From the NCBI RefSeq assembly GCF_048544455.1, contig NC_133528.1:48827502-48891501 (forward strand): a stretch of DNA of 64,000 bases, read 5' to 3'. Of the stretch, positions 1 to 11,492 are shown in pieces. Origin of the DNA: Silene latifolia. Its lineage: Eukaryota; Streptophyta; Magnoliopsida; Caryophyllales; Caryophyllaceae. Position numbers and translations under genes: made by a program. Positions within the stretch are counted from its first letter, which is position 1, and the number at the start of each line of letters is the position of its first letter. The notes under the pieces were generated by a model. It was given only the letters and a program-made list of their open reading frames with translations, had not been told where the DNA came from and did no database searches.

Positions 1-594
1 ATTGACAAAATAACAAAATATCAATAAGTTTATATATCTCTCTTTACACTACCCTACTAAGTGATGTGTGGTAAGTATCTAACCAACCACACACGCGCCC
101 GCGCGCCTCGCCACGGCCAGGCACGGGCATGGGCTCCGGGTGAGCACCTGCGGTGTGGGCTTGCCCACCTTTTGGGCCTAAACTCTACTGTTTTATTTTA
201 TTAGCTAGATTCCCCCTTTTGCAGTCGTTGTTTTTCCTGTAGTCAGTAGGCTTCAGCTTTGCAGCAGTAGAGTCAACTAGAGCCACATCAAATTCCTAAC
301 GGGGCCATTGCATAACTCTGCTCACCTACGCCCATTGCATGCCAATGCTAAGTTGTGTCCAATGCATATTGTTCACTACAACAGCCACTTTTCCCCTTTT
401 TCGACTATAAATATCCACATAACCTAGTCATTTGAAAACACAACAAAACAATCAGTTCTCTTCTTCCTCTTCTACTGTTCTAAAATGTTTCAAATAATTA
501 TCTCTTTGTCATGGCCTACACACTAAAAGGATTCATCTATATTCTTAATATTCTGAATTTCAATATAAAACAAGGCTCGCCCTTGTTGTTAATG
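1..594 (+). other. Non-coding left edge with a TATA-like box
   Basis: No convincing ORF is seen. A TATAAATA box lies at 406-413 and is followed by a CT-rich stretch like a plant 5' leader. It could be the promoter of a degraded LTR or of a lost gene, and I cannot tell which. The stretch ends where the poly(T) of a LINE remnant begins. Confidence 0.3.
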
Positions 595-1069
595 TTTTTT
601 TTTTTAGGTGAAATGTGAGTATATATATTATATCAAAAAACCAAGATACATTTACAAGGTTAGGGGATCAAACCCTAGTAAGCTTCAAAAAATCAACCAG
701 CAAACAGACACAACCAAAGAACGAACATAACAGATAACCAAGCCCTCAATGCAAGCAGCTTAGCCACCCATTAATGCTGTTAACCATCCCAGGGCCAGCT
801 TTGCTGCACCCTCTTCTTCCTGCCATCTCCTCTATCTGAGCAGCTAACTGTTCAGGCCTCACAACAGACTGATGGAGTCTGGTGAGGTTTCTCTGATGCC
901 ATATCATATAAAGATATACATTGAAAATCATAGTCATTGCCTTCCATTGTAGACTGCCTGTCCTACCATTCAGAAGTTCAGTAATAGTAGGAAAAGCTCT
1001 CCCCATCCAGACAGCAAGAGCTGTCCTGATTCTGCAACTGTAATGACACTCATAGAATAAGTTCACCCG
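595..1069 (-). mobile_element. LINE (non-LTR retrotransposon) 3' remnant
   Basis: The minus-strand frame at 746-1066 (106 codons) resembles the C-terminal region of plant LINE reverse transcriptases. It has a Cys/His-containing start, an aromatic-rich stretch and an 'IWHQRN' motif like the Trp-x-x-Arg-Asn of the zf-RVT tail. An 11-base T run at 595-605 is where a minus-strand element would have its poly(A) tail. The flanks share a short TTGTTA-like sequence (about 583-594 and 1068-1076), a possible target duplication. Only the last part of ORF2 remains, so this is a 5'-truncated dead copy. The assignment rests on motif resemblance only. Confidence 0.55.
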
Positions 1070-1249
1070 GGTTGTTAGTTTTTCTTATCTGAAGTCTTGG
1101 CAACGTTTTTGGTGGTTCTCATCTGCATTTTTACCTACATGAAGTTTGCAGCAGTTGTGTAATCCCGAGGGTCGAATGCTATTGAGTCCGTGTGTAGTAG
1201 ACGGGGCATAATCGACTTTAGGACAATAATCTCAAGTCATGACACAACT

Positions 1250-1999
1250 TCCGTTACAGATAAGATCATTCCTTTACTAGTTTACTGTTTTACTACCACT
1301 CGCCTTACAACTTACATCAAAAACTGAAAACTCTGCACATTTGAACCTAAAAATTTATTCCTAAAAGCCGCGATTAATTTTTATCTAGTTAACTCGTAAT
1401 TATAACATTGTTTCTACTAAAATCGAAACTGAAACTTGTAAGAAAGACAACAACACCATTTTTAAATCAATGAAATTTGGGGCATAAGGAGTGGGAACCA
1501 TAGAGTTGGACTAACGGCCTTACCTCTTGTAGCTGGGATGACGACGAAAATGAGCGATGGCGGTGAGGGAGAGGTAGACTAAATACTCAAATACATCACC
1601 CGAATGTGACCTGAAAATCCGAATTGACCCTACCCGACCCGAACATGAACTGAGCTTTCTTGACCCGTTAACTGACCCAACACGAAAATGTCTCGATCCG
1701 AAACCACCCAACCCGAAAATGACACCACAAAACATAACTCTAATTGAACCGAAAATATTTGAAATGACTTGTTCTCTCTTATTCATTGACCTGAAAATGA
1801 CCCGACCGGAAATAACCGACCCCCTTGACCCGAAATAAACCTGACCAACAAACCCAAAACACATCCAAAAACCCGAAATAACCCGACCGACAACTCGAAA
1901 TCAATGAAAGATCCGAACTGACCCGATTCAAATTGGTCCGCCCTGAACCTGACCCGTTTGCAGGTCTAGCAGTAGAAGATGGAGATTGTGTTAATGTGT
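1250..1999. repeat. 750-bp tandem duplication, unit 1
   Basis: This unit is repeated directly and immediately at 2000-2749 with exactly 750-bp spacing. By eye only a few base differences exist (for example near 1498/2248 and 1530/2280), so the duplication is recent. The unit holds a 114-codon minus-strand frame (1520-1864), but its composition follows the degenerate ACCCGA repeat inside and I do not call it a gene. A possible splice donor (minus strand, CAAGAG|GTAAGG, about 1523-1535) hints that part of the unit could derive from a gene. Confidence 0.93.
1615..1965. repeat. Degenerate ACCCGA / CCGAAAATGA repeat tract
   Basis: A run of loosely repeated 6-12-mers of the form ACCCGACCCGAAAATGACCC, spaced irregularly. 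The same tract recurs in the second duplication unit (2365-2715), and a related tract in the opposite orientation lies at about 33115-33200. Such tracts are common in plant intergenic DNA. No function can be read from it. Confidence 0.7.
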
Positions 2000-2749
2000 T
2001 CCGTTACAGATAAGATCATTCCTTTACTAGTTTACTGTTTTACTACCACTCGCCTTACAACTTACATCAAAAACTGAAAACTCTGCACATTTGAACCTAA
2101 AAATTTATTCCTAAAAGCCGCGATTAATTTTTATCTAGTTAACTCGTAATTATAACATTGTTTCTACTAAAATCGAAACTGAAACTTGTAAGAAAGACAA
2201 CAACACCATTTTTAAATCAATGAAATTTGGGGCATAAGGAGTGGGAAACATAGAGTTGGACTAACGGCCTTACCTCTTGCAGCTGGGATGACGACGAAAA
2301 TGAGCGATGGCGGTGAGGGAGAGGTAGACTAAATACTCAAATACATCACCCGAATGTGACCTGAAAATCCGAATTGACCCTACCCGACCCGAACATGAAC
2401 TGAGCTTTCTTGACCCGTTAACTGACCCAACACGAAAATGTCTCGATCCGAAACCACCCAACCCGAAAATGACACCACAAAACATAACTCTAATTGAACC
2501 GAAAATATTTGAAATGACTTGTTCTCTCTTATTCATTGACCTGAAAATGACCCGACCGGAAATAACCGACCCCCTTGACCCGAAATAAACCTGACCAACA
2601 AACCCAAAACACATCCAAAAACCCGAAATAACCCGACCGACAACTCGAAATCAATGAAAGATCCGAACTGACCCGATTCAAATTGGTCCGCCCTGAACCT
2701 GACCCGTTTGCAGGTCTAGCAGTAGAAGATGGAGATTGTGTTAATGTGT
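2000..2749. repeat. 750-bp tandem duplication, unit 2
   Basis: Second copy of the unit at 1250-1999. The copies join head to tail without spacer, and the right end is lost after GTGT at 2749. The minus-strand frame 2270-2614 is the twin of 1520-1864 with one residue changed near its end. No terminal inverted repeats or target duplication flank the pair, which argues for unequal crossing-over or replication slippage rather than transposition. Confidence 0.93.
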
Positions 2750-3224
2750 GTAATGGGTTGAAATTTTGGATGATGGAGGAAAGAAAATATTTTTGAAGGG
2801 CCGGTTATTAGGAAGTAGTGGTTAGTCCCATTAACATTTTATTGTAATATACGCATCTTTCTGTACAACTATACTGTATTATACACGGACGACTGATGTG
2901 ACTGGGACATGTCAGCTTTTTGCTCCAAAACAATTGTTAAGTGTTACCATCTTTTGCTTTTATATAGCAAATGATAAATGATCTTTTTGCTCCAAAACAA
3001 CGGCTATCGGCTTTTGTGACCATACCCAATTAATGTCAATCATTAGGTCATGACTCATGACCTTACTTTTTCACACTAATAATTAATTAACCAAAAAATT
3101 ATGGTGATCTTTGGAGAGAAGAGGTCAATTTGTGACTTTTGGTGGAGCAAATTGACCCAACTCATAACCTATACGTGGAGATATGTGATTGGTTGATAAT
3201 ATTAATAATTAATATAAAAAAATA
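2750..3224. other. AT-rich spacer without a recognised gene
   Basis: No ORF with coding character is visible. The phrase 'TTTTTGCTCCAAAACAA' occurs twice (about 2918-2934 and 2984-3000), so a short internal duplication is present. The TA at 3225-3226 is the target duplication of the Stowaway element that follows. Confidence 0.5.
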
Positions 3225-3280
3225 TACTCCCTCCGATCAAGACAAATGGTCACATAGGGAAAAAGTGGTTATTTAAGAAA

Positions 3281-3480
3281 GAGTTTTTTTGTCAAACCAT
3301 ACCTTTTATTTATACCACTTTGTTAACACACTACCTTTACTTTTTTTTTTAAACACTTCCTTACTATTTATCTTTTTTGTTTAGCACTGCCAAACTTAAC
3401 TTTCCGTCAAATATATTCAACTTCCGTCAATGACTTTGTTCTGGCACGTGTTAAGCAACTTTTAGCCTTTTACTTCTTTG
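3281..3480 (+). repeat. MULE left terminal inverted repeat
   Basis: Pairs with 24480-24666 in inverse orientation. The left copy carries an extra stretch of about 20 bp near 3410-3430, apparently a duplication of the TTCCGTCAA segment, that the right copy lacks. The outermost 13 bases differ by one base between the ends. Confidence 0.88.
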
Positions 3481-3900
3481 TTCTTTTTCTTTCTACGTCA
3501 TCTACTTCTTCCACTTTTTACTTCTCTTTTCCCCCTTTTCACCTTCTCTATGTTTGCCTGTTTTCAATTTTTCCTCTTCGCCTTTGATGAATCAAGAACT
3601 AAAGTATATGTGTGAAAGTTATGTGCACTTACTTTATTTTTATAACTTTTTCTTTCCAATTTTTTATGTAGTATAATTGTATTGGTAGGGTAAACCCTAA
3701 TTTTTTAATTGGTTTTCTTGTAAAACGAATCTTATGTTGCTTTACTTATATGTAAATTATTCAATTACTTATAGATTAGTAATGCTTAATTGATTAAAGG
3801 AAACTTTGTTAATATGTATAAACCCTCATTTTTTCATTCTTATGTTGCTTTATTTGGGTCTTATTATTTTTTATTTAATTTGATGTTAATATGATTAGGA

Positions 3901-4317
3901 TGGAAAAATTCAGCGCTAGTTTGCGAGTTATTCATGGTGGTAAATTTGTAACGAAAGGATGGAAAACTGAGTACATGGGAGGAGCAATGTATATGAAACT
4001 TGATATGAGGGAATTTTGTTACTTAACTTGGTTGATTTGGTAAAGAATGAATTTGGGTTTGAAAATGAAGCTGAATTGTGGTTTAGAAGACATTGATTGA
4101 GCTTGATAGTAGGCAAGAAAAAAATTGAGAGTGATAAAGATGTTGAACTTTTGATGGATACTAAGGACATTAGTGGTTTTGTTACTATGTATGTGGTCCA
4201 TGGGGAGAGTGAAGAGCTATTATCCCATCAAAATGTGAAGAGACGGCCCACTGAAAATACAATAAATAGAAGCATTGAAAACCCTACACCCACTTTTGCA
4301 GCTTCACTAAATACAAC
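3901..4317 (+). pseudogene. MULE transposase, N-terminal part (broken)
   Basis: Codons from the ATG at about 3901 start a MuDR-type N-terminal region, a segment with 'GGKFV' and then 'NEFGFENEAELWF'. The frame is broken near 4005-4020 and by a TGA near 4097, and the ORF beginning near 4097 then runs on to 4317. There the Athila-like element begins at codon level. The sequence continues after the element at 21444, with the 5-bp ACAAC counted once. Promoter elements are not obvious in the AT-rich leader between the terminal repeat and this start. Function in a live copy: N-terminal part of the DNA transposase. Confidence 0.75.
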
Positions 4318-6018
4318 TGGTGGTTGCGATGTAGTTGGGTCACATCCAATCAAAAACATTTATAATACTCAACAAACTACTAGTTAGCGGTAAGTCGAGG
4401 TCGATCCATGGGACGGTCTGCTTTGAGTTCTAAGTCTATCTATCTCAATCTATGCTAGTGTCACAATTTGTTTGGGTTTGTAGTTGAATTCTAGACTAAT
4501 AAAAGCAATAAAGTAAAACAAGCAATAAAAGGAAGGATGTAAACAATTGATTAGAAGTACTAGGATATCATGGGGTCATAGGGGATTCATGGTGTTGATC
4601 ATACAAACATGTTTACAAAGTTGGAAGCAATTAATGTTGTGGAGGAACCGAGTTGGTTTATGTCTTACGGTTCATAGGAAGAGTTGGGTCCCAGAGCCGA
4701 ATCGATTAGATTGTACAACACCTACAAGTCGACTTACTTTCCTCCTATTCAACTTCTATGCATGGTCTAACAAGACTCGAGTTGGTTTATATCTTACAAG
4801 TCAAGTTGAGTAGATAAGAGATGGTAAAATGCAAGGATTCATAGGCTTAGCATTTCATCAAACATAACATGTGCATAAAGTTGACATCACAACAAGCAAG
4901 CAATTTGATTATGAAAACATATTAGATTAAGCATGAATCAATCCCATGTTGGTTTTCCCTAATTACCCACTAATCCTAGCTAAGTAACTACTCACTCATG
5001 ATCAAGTTTAACATGTTAATAAGGTTGTCAATCATACTAACAAAGCCAAACATGATGAACAAGTAATAAAGATTAACAATAATTAAGACAAGGATTAGGA
5101 GAATTATACCTATGGAGATTCCAAAATAATAATGCAAAGAATAATAGAAGAACTTGATGATTGATGGAAGGTTGTCAATCTCCCAATAATAACCCAATAA
5201 TCTTCAATTACTCAATAATAAACTTGAATAACAAACTTGAACAATAATTAAGGAGAGATTAATGTGTAATTTGTGGAAAGATTAAAGAGTAATCTATTCT
5301 AATCTACTCCTAATCTAATCTAAGAGAAGGATTGATTTAACCTAATGAAAACTTGATAAAAAAGATCCCTCCTTGATTATTTACAAGTGGGGTATTTATA
5401 GTGGAAATTAGGCGGATGCATTAGGGTTAACTAAGGGCTAAACTAGTAATTACACTTTTGAGATTTGAGCAGGGAGACGCCGGTATTTTTCTAAGGATGG
5501 GCGTCTTTCATTGAGGCTTGAAGAAGACGAAATTGTGCTGCCTTGGAATCCGGGCGTCTTAGGCACGGGACGGGCGGATTCGGTGGTCTGGGCACGGGCG
5601 TCTTTGAGAGAAGACGGGCAGATTGTAGTAGGGGAAGACGGGCGGATTTGGGTGAAGACGCACGTCTTCTGTAGTTTGGGGACGGCCGGATTCTAGAGAA
5701 GCCGCACGGATTGGAGTGTTATCTCGTTTTCTCTTCTATTCTTCCCTTTCCTTCACTTCCATTTTATTCTTGTGGGATTGGTCTTTAGTTCTCGCTTCCT
5801 CTTCATACTAGTCCATCAAACATCGTCAAATAGGCTTCCTAATATGCACGAAAGACGGGAATTTCCGCCTTATTATCTTCTTTCCTACAAAACATATGAA
5901 ATGGGATAGAAAAGCAAATAGGAAGGTTTTGACGGACAAAATGGCCATGAAATGCTATAATAGTATGTAAAATAAGCTCAATTAGGGGACTAAATGTGCG
6001 CAAATAATGGTCACATCA
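4318..6018 (-). repeat. Athila-like element, 3' LTR (minus-strand sense)
   Basis: On the + strand it begins TGGTGGTTGCGATG and ends GGTCACATCA, so in element sense it starts TGATGTGACC and ends in CA. Its partner is 19734-21438. Features in element sense: an array of GC-rich decamers (5551-5712) followed by a TATAAATA box (+ strand 5393-5400). The differences from the partner LTR are scattered single bases plus a few short indels, so the insertion is fairly young. Small ORFs inside it (4547-4813, 5511-5696) are not genes. Confidence 0.92.
5551..5712. promoter_or_regulatory. Phased decamer array in U3 of the Athila-like 3' LTR
   Basis: Eight decamers of the type CGGGCGTCTT or CGGGCGGATT start at 5551, 5571, 5595, 5615, 5639, 5659, 5683 and 5703, that is, at alternating 20- and 24-bp steps. 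The array lies about 150-320 bp upstream (minus sense) of the LTR TATA box, where an enhancer would sit. The other LTR has the same array at 20971-21132. The regulatory role is inferred from position and phasing. Confidence 0.6.
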
Positions 6019-6034
6019 AATATCCCCAAACCGA
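6019..6034 (-). other. Polypurine tract of the Athila-like element
   Basis: In minus-strand sense the sequence just before the 3' LTR reads CGGTTTGGGGATATT, a G-rich purine run abutting the LTR start. This is where plus-strand DNA synthesis would prime. Confidence 0.65.
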
Positions 6035-8091
6035 ACCTTTACTCGTCCCGAGTAAAGAGGTGACAAAAACTAGACCTTTATTTAAACTAACCTACTAATA
6101 TAACCGATATGAGACAATTAGCGGGTCTCACTCCGCCCCTTCAACTCACAATAAGACAACCATGAGGTAGGATGCCTTCTTGCAAGGCAAGGTGGGTCTT
6201 GCCAAAATGGCGACACATCCAAACATTAAGCACACAAAATCAAATAATGGATGCATCTACAAAAGAATAGACACTCTCCTCATCTAAGTGGCGGAAATTA
6301 TCTACAAGGGAAGCAATTCAAGGGTACACACTCCTTCATAGATGCAATTTCTTCAAACTACTAAGCCTAGAAGGATACCAATAAATCACCTCCAAATTGT
6401 GTCAAGCTAGGGTACCTTTGTCCTCAATCGTTAAATGCTTTTGTCAAGAGTAGACTCCATATGGTGTTAGAAACACTGGAGGATCGCGGAATTCCCCCTC
6501 TTGCCTAGACAAGAAGAAGGGTCGTCCCCTCTCTACCATGCACAAAAATGGATACGATGGATAAAGGGATCAATAGATATTTGAGTTTCACTTTGGGAGT
6601 TTGCTTTTGTTTTTGTTTTTCCCCCCAATTTCTTGTGGCATTTGACATTTGAGAACACTTTCTTGCCATTTCTTTTGATTTTCGGCATTTCAACACTTGA
6701 CAACTTTTTGCATTTCTTTTGAACATTTTCAAAGTCACCCCATATGTAGTGAGGGTGCCTTATATTTGAAGCTTTAGGAGATCTATTTTTGCTCCTCTTT
6801 TCATTTGATGCATTTTTGCAAACTTTCTTTCACTTTTCATTTCATTGAACTCAAATTGATTTCTTTTTGTGCCCATTCCCTTTGATGACAAAAATGTGGT
6901 AGAACATGGATGATGGATGGATGCATGGTTTCAAGGGTCACCTTGGAATAAACGGTAGCCAAGGAGTTATCACACCACAAGGTACTCTTGACTAGGCCTT
7001 AAACCATGGGTCAAAGGATACTAGCATGACACATCCTAGGGTGTTTTACAAGTATTCTAACACGCAAATGTCTTAAGAAGAAAGAGTATCTACTAGGGCC
7101 TATATATACACTTGTCAAGCTTCCAAAGTAGACGGTTTCGCAAAATTTTTCTAACATGCAATCTACATGCCATGATGCAACTAACATATAAACATCCTAA
7201 TGCATATGATTCTACCAATTAATATGCCATATAAACTAAATACAAGTCCTAAATTCACATTGTTATACCGCATCAATCAAAATAAAGCCACATAGTCATT
7301 AACATAAAGAGGAAAAAGGAGATTGGAAAGATCATACCATGCGGTCTTCAGTATCCTCATGTCTCGGATGTGGCATAGTCAATCAATATGAACAAAGATA
7401 GACAAACATAATATATACAATAATATATATAAGACTACACTACAAAGGAAATGAACATGTTTTTGAGTTTTTCAATTTTTCAAATTTTTATGGGTTTTGT
7501 TTTTATGAAATTAAAGAACATATTTTTGGGATTCTTCGAAATTTTTCAATTTTTATGTTTTTTGGAATATAAATTTCCATCCCCCACTTTATTTTGGACA
7601 TTGTCCTCAATGTACATGTAGGAGTAGGAATAAAAAGGAAATACATGTTTTTGGATTTTTGATTTTTTGAAGTAAAGTACAAATGCAATATGATATGAAT
7701 GAATGCATGCTCTAACTAAATGCAATTCTATATGACATATATAACAAATGAATGCAATCTAAACTACACTATATGATGCATGTTTTCTAGTAGACTATGG
7801 TCACCTATGATCAAACCTCCCCAAACCGATTTAAACACTATTTCTAGTGTAGAAATGAATAGGATTGGTCATTAGCGACTATGCATGAATTCTAGTCTAT
7901 ATGCAACTATCTACATGAATCATGTGAGATATATACAATGCAACTATACTATATAAACTAACTAATGCAAATGCAATATGGAGTATTTCACAAATGCAAG
8001 CTAAATGTATATGTGGATAACTAAATGCAAGTGCAAAGTCAAAGGATAGGATATCTTACAAATGGTGGTTTGAGGGAGGACTCCACCAAAC
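6035..8091 (-). other. Athila-like element: long non-coding 3' region
   Basis: About 2 kb between the end of the Gag-like frame and the polypurine tract. It has no ORF with coding character, is AT-rich, and holds loose T-rich repeats (for example ATTTCTTTTGA-type words at 6660-6800) and many ATGCA words at 7660-8040. In related autonomous elements pol would lie before this region; here it is absent. Confidence 0.6.
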
Positions 8092-9377
8092 TCATTCCTT
8101 GTTGAGGTCCTTTGTTTTGTCCATAGAGCTCAAGGCTCTCAATAGAAGATCAAAAGCTTGTGAACAAGCTCCAAATAAGCACAAGTATGGTTTGCTTAAC
8201 TTCAAGACGAAGCTTGGCCAAAGGAATTTGTCATTCATTGTTGTTTTCTTCCTCTTCTTGGCAGTTGGATATTCACGATGTTTCAAACCAATTAGCCCAT
8301 GATTCCTTTCATCACTAGGTATGAAGTATGGTTCATTTTCATCCGTATACTTCCATTTGCCACCTTCTCTTTCACTTTCGGTGATGATGATAGCATTTGA
8401 ATTTATCAATCCTTCATGAGTAGAAGGAGAATCCTTATGACTTTGATGACCGAGTTCCTTGGAAGTGGACATTGTGGGTGCCAAATTTCCACAAGTAGCT
8501 TCACGTGCAAGTTTCTCTTTGAGTTTTTCCACCAAGTACCCTTTGTATGATGCCTTGACCTTTTGAAGAAGGTCCACAATATCCTCTCCAACAATCATTG
8601 GCTCCATGGTGGGGGCAAAGTAGTCTTCATGGGAAATGGGAAAAAGGAATTCATCTTCTTCATGGAAGCATACCTCAAACTTCTCAAGGATGGGCTCCTC
8701 AAGTAAGGCAATCTCACAACTCCATTCCTCTTCTTCATTGCAAGACACATATCCCGCATAAGCTTCTTCCATAGGCTTGTCATCATCGCTATCTCCATAT
8801 GAATCATAGATGGGGGCTTCACTCCTCTTCATTAATTCTTCCTCCACCATCTCAACATTCACATCAAACGATACACCCTCATACTCACAAAGGTTAAGAG
8901 TATTTGGCTTACTCAACCTCATATCTTCATCATCAAATACCACACTTTCATACTCACAAGAGCTCAAGGAGATTGGCTCTTCCCACTTCTCATCAAAGGT
9001 AACTCCTTCAAACTCACATTCATGGTCAATGTCTAAAGAGTGGTGAGGGGTAGTTAGTTGGGTTTCTTTTATTTGGGCAATTTGAATTTCCAACTCCTGA
9101 CCTTGAGTAACAATGCCTTGAAGAACAATGTCCCTTCTTTGGCTCTCTTCTAGCATTTGCTTGAAGAAGTTTTGTTGATCTCCCATCAATTTGAGAATCA
9201 CATTTTGAATGGGTTCATCTTCTTGTTGTGGGTAGGTGTGAAAGTGGTTGTATTGTGTTAATTGAAACTCATTATGAAGTGGGTATTGGGTGGGTGGTTG
9301 TTGTGGATATTGGATGTAATGATTTTGGTGGGGAAAGTTGGGGTAGTAGTTAGGATTTTCATTATATGAGGTGTAAG
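8092..9377 (-). CDS. Gag-like acidic protein of the Athila-like element, C-terminal part (split by Copia)
   Basis: Open minus-strand frame, about 428 codons, ending at 8092. It starts with an Asn/Tyr/Pro/Gln-rich stretch like the region after the capsid domain in Athila Gag. Next comes a coiled-coil-like segment (MGDQQNFFKQMLEESQRRD) comparable to residues before the Gag/protease junction in the element at 60451. Then follow three copies of a CEYExVxFD motif, a strongly acidic middle and a basic KKRKK patch near the C-terminus. No protease, RT or integrase motif is present. The upstream part is at 19478-19577. When the Copia element and one copy of GTAGG are ignored, the two parts are in the same frame, giving about 461 codons from the ATG at 19577. 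Function unknown; probably a trans-acting or structural leftover of Gag. Confidence 0.7.
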
Positions 9378-9382
9378 GTAGG

Positions 9383-10700
9383 TGTGGGAAATAAATCTGT
9401 ATACTTCCCTTAAACTAGAAGGATTATAACGATTTAATAAAGATGATCTAAGGTCATAAAATAAAATACATAAACATAAGTAAAAAGATTTAGAATTAAC
9501 CTTCGGTCCTAGCAAATATGGCCTAAGAACAATATCAAAATTGATATTCGCCTATTAGTTGCACCCAAGACGATCTGAGATATGCCCTTTGATTATGCTA
9601 GAAATCAATCTAAAATTTTTTGTAAAATTTAATTGTCTTTGTGTTCTTGTGATGAGAAAGAGGAGGCTAGGTCAAGAAAAAGCATTAGGGTAGAAATAAT
9701 TCTCTACCTTTCTTTTTATACAGACCGAAACTTGGAGTCAATTAGGAAAGATAAAAATCTCCTAATATTCGGCCAAGCTGACCGAAATAAGGAAAAATTC
9801 TCCTTATTTTGGTCTTTCCAAAAATATATAAAGTGTGTTAAATTGTCATCTAGTGAGGATCGAACCCATGACCTTTTGGCTTGTGTACCCTCACTATTAC
9901 CACTATGACACATTCAACTTGTTGATGTTAAATACAACTGATTATATTTAACTACGAATTAACAGATTAATTCGTCCAAACTAACCTTATATATATTTAA
10001 TTTAAATACTCCCTCCTATTCTTAATAACCCTCCCCTTTCATGGAGGGCACGGGAATTAAGGGAGGGGAGTATTATATGGTAAAGTATTGTAGTGGGGTA
10101 AGAGATTGGAGAGAGAGAAGGAATTGTGTGATTAAAATAAGTATTGTTGTGGGGTAAAGTGATTAAAATAAGTATTGTTGTGGGGTAAGGTGATTAAAAT
10201 AAGATAAAGTATGCGTATTGTGGGGTATTGTTGTGGGGTGAGGTGATTAAAATAAGTATAAAAGTTTGCCAAATAAGGAAATAGGGAGAGTATTGTGAAT
10301 AGACTAAAAAGGAAATAGGGAGAGTTATTTAGAATAGGAGGGAGTATAACTTATTATATTTAATTTACGAATTGACAGTTAATTCGTCTCAACTTAATAT
10401 TATTTAATTTTCATTAAATAATTATCTCATCAACACATTGACTAACTTTTTAGTCATTTTGGGCATCAATGTAATTATATTTCTATAACCACATTTCTCA
10501 AACACGTCCTATAGGTGTGACCTTTAGGGACCAGTTGATCACCGCCATCTGTATGATAATAACGTCAAACTTTCTAGCAAGCCAACCGTTATTAGGTAAA
10601 CGTTAATCAACTGATTAAATATACGAAGTATACCCTTGTGAACCTGTAAGAGATTTACAAATGTTATCACACTAATTTGTGGAGGACACCAGCTCCAACA
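9383..10700 (-). repeat. Copia (Angela-type) 3' LTR
   Basis: Starts TGTGGGAAATAAATCTG and ends AGCTCCAACA on the + strand. It is about 1.32 kb including a 336-bp Stowaway MITE (10009-10344) that the other LTR lacks. The pair is otherwise nearly identical by eye. ORFs at 9633-9913 are LTR shadows and recur at 18748-19028. Confidence 0.93.
10009..10344. mobile_element. Stowaway-type MITE in the Copia 3' LTR
   Basis: Terminal inverted repeats CTCCCTCCTATTCT and AGAATAGGAGGGAG are flanked by TA on each side (10007-10008, 10345-10346). The other Copia LTR reads straight through the site near 19123-19124 with a single TA, a natural empty site proving the insertion. The interior repeats GTGATTAAAATAAGTATTGTTGTGGGG several times (about 10130-10255). 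No coding capacity. Confidence 0.95.
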
Positions 10701-10715
10701 AACTCCCACTTGTCC
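10701..10715 (-). other. Copia polypurine tract
   Basis: In minus sense GGACAAGTGGGAGTT directly precedes the 3' LTR start (TGTTGGAGC), as expected for plus-strand priming. Confidence 0.7.
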
Positions 10716-11492
10716 TCACAAGTGTATGTGCAATAACCGATTCTCATATTCTATAAAATTTCTCCCACTCAATGTAAAACAATTTGCAAATCCGAATTCA
10801 CAAAGGTCGTATTTTACAAGCGATCAATATCAAGAGTGGTTTTCCCGACTAGAGAGTAACTTATTTGATAAACGAATCAACATTCGAGCATGGCCATGCA
10901 TTTCAGTTACAACTCCTCGAGTGGCCCTGAGAAATAACTATACCTGATAAGGGTTGGATATTTTCCTCAACTCGAATCCTGCAGATGTAAGCACAGTATG
11001 AAATGACCCAGAAAAAATCTACTTAGCCCCAGTTACGGTAGACCGTGAGAAAGAAACCAAAGTCACCCAAAAACTGCCTTAATCTTAAGAGACAGTCGAT
11101 AGTCAAAAGAATCGACTCTAGGAACACAATGGATGTCCTATCCACGACCTGGCACCGAATGTTATTAAACATTTAGGACTCCATTACGTTGTCACAAATA
11201 AAAAATTGTCCTACGAGGTATCGTCATAATCTCGTATCTGTGATCGATTAGTCAACCGTTTAACTAATGGCTCGTTGAACCCACCATCAATCGACTGCAC
11301 AATATAATAGCCGGAGTTATCAGCTCACATTGGCGATTACAGACCTAAACAAATATAATGTAATTCAGTTCACTTTGTGGCGTTCAATGTTGTCAGTACA
11401 ATCCACATGAAAAACAAAATGTTATATATATAAAACGATGAAGTTATAAATAATATATGAAAAAGATAATGTATCAAATCCATAATCAAGTA
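10716..11492 (-). other. Copia 3' untranslated region
   Basis: Non-coding stretch between the RNase H stop and the polypurine tract. The small frames at 10726-10947 and 11457-11777 are shadows. Confidence 0.6.

Noticed and set aside
1520..2614. Twin 114-codon minus-strand frames
   Set aside because: They cover the degenerate ACCCGA tract and recur only because of the 750-bp duplication; composition is repetitive and no domain is seen.
8099..9046. Plus-strand frames opposite the Gag-like gene
   Set aside because: Shadows of the longer minus-strand frame, which has clear coding structure.
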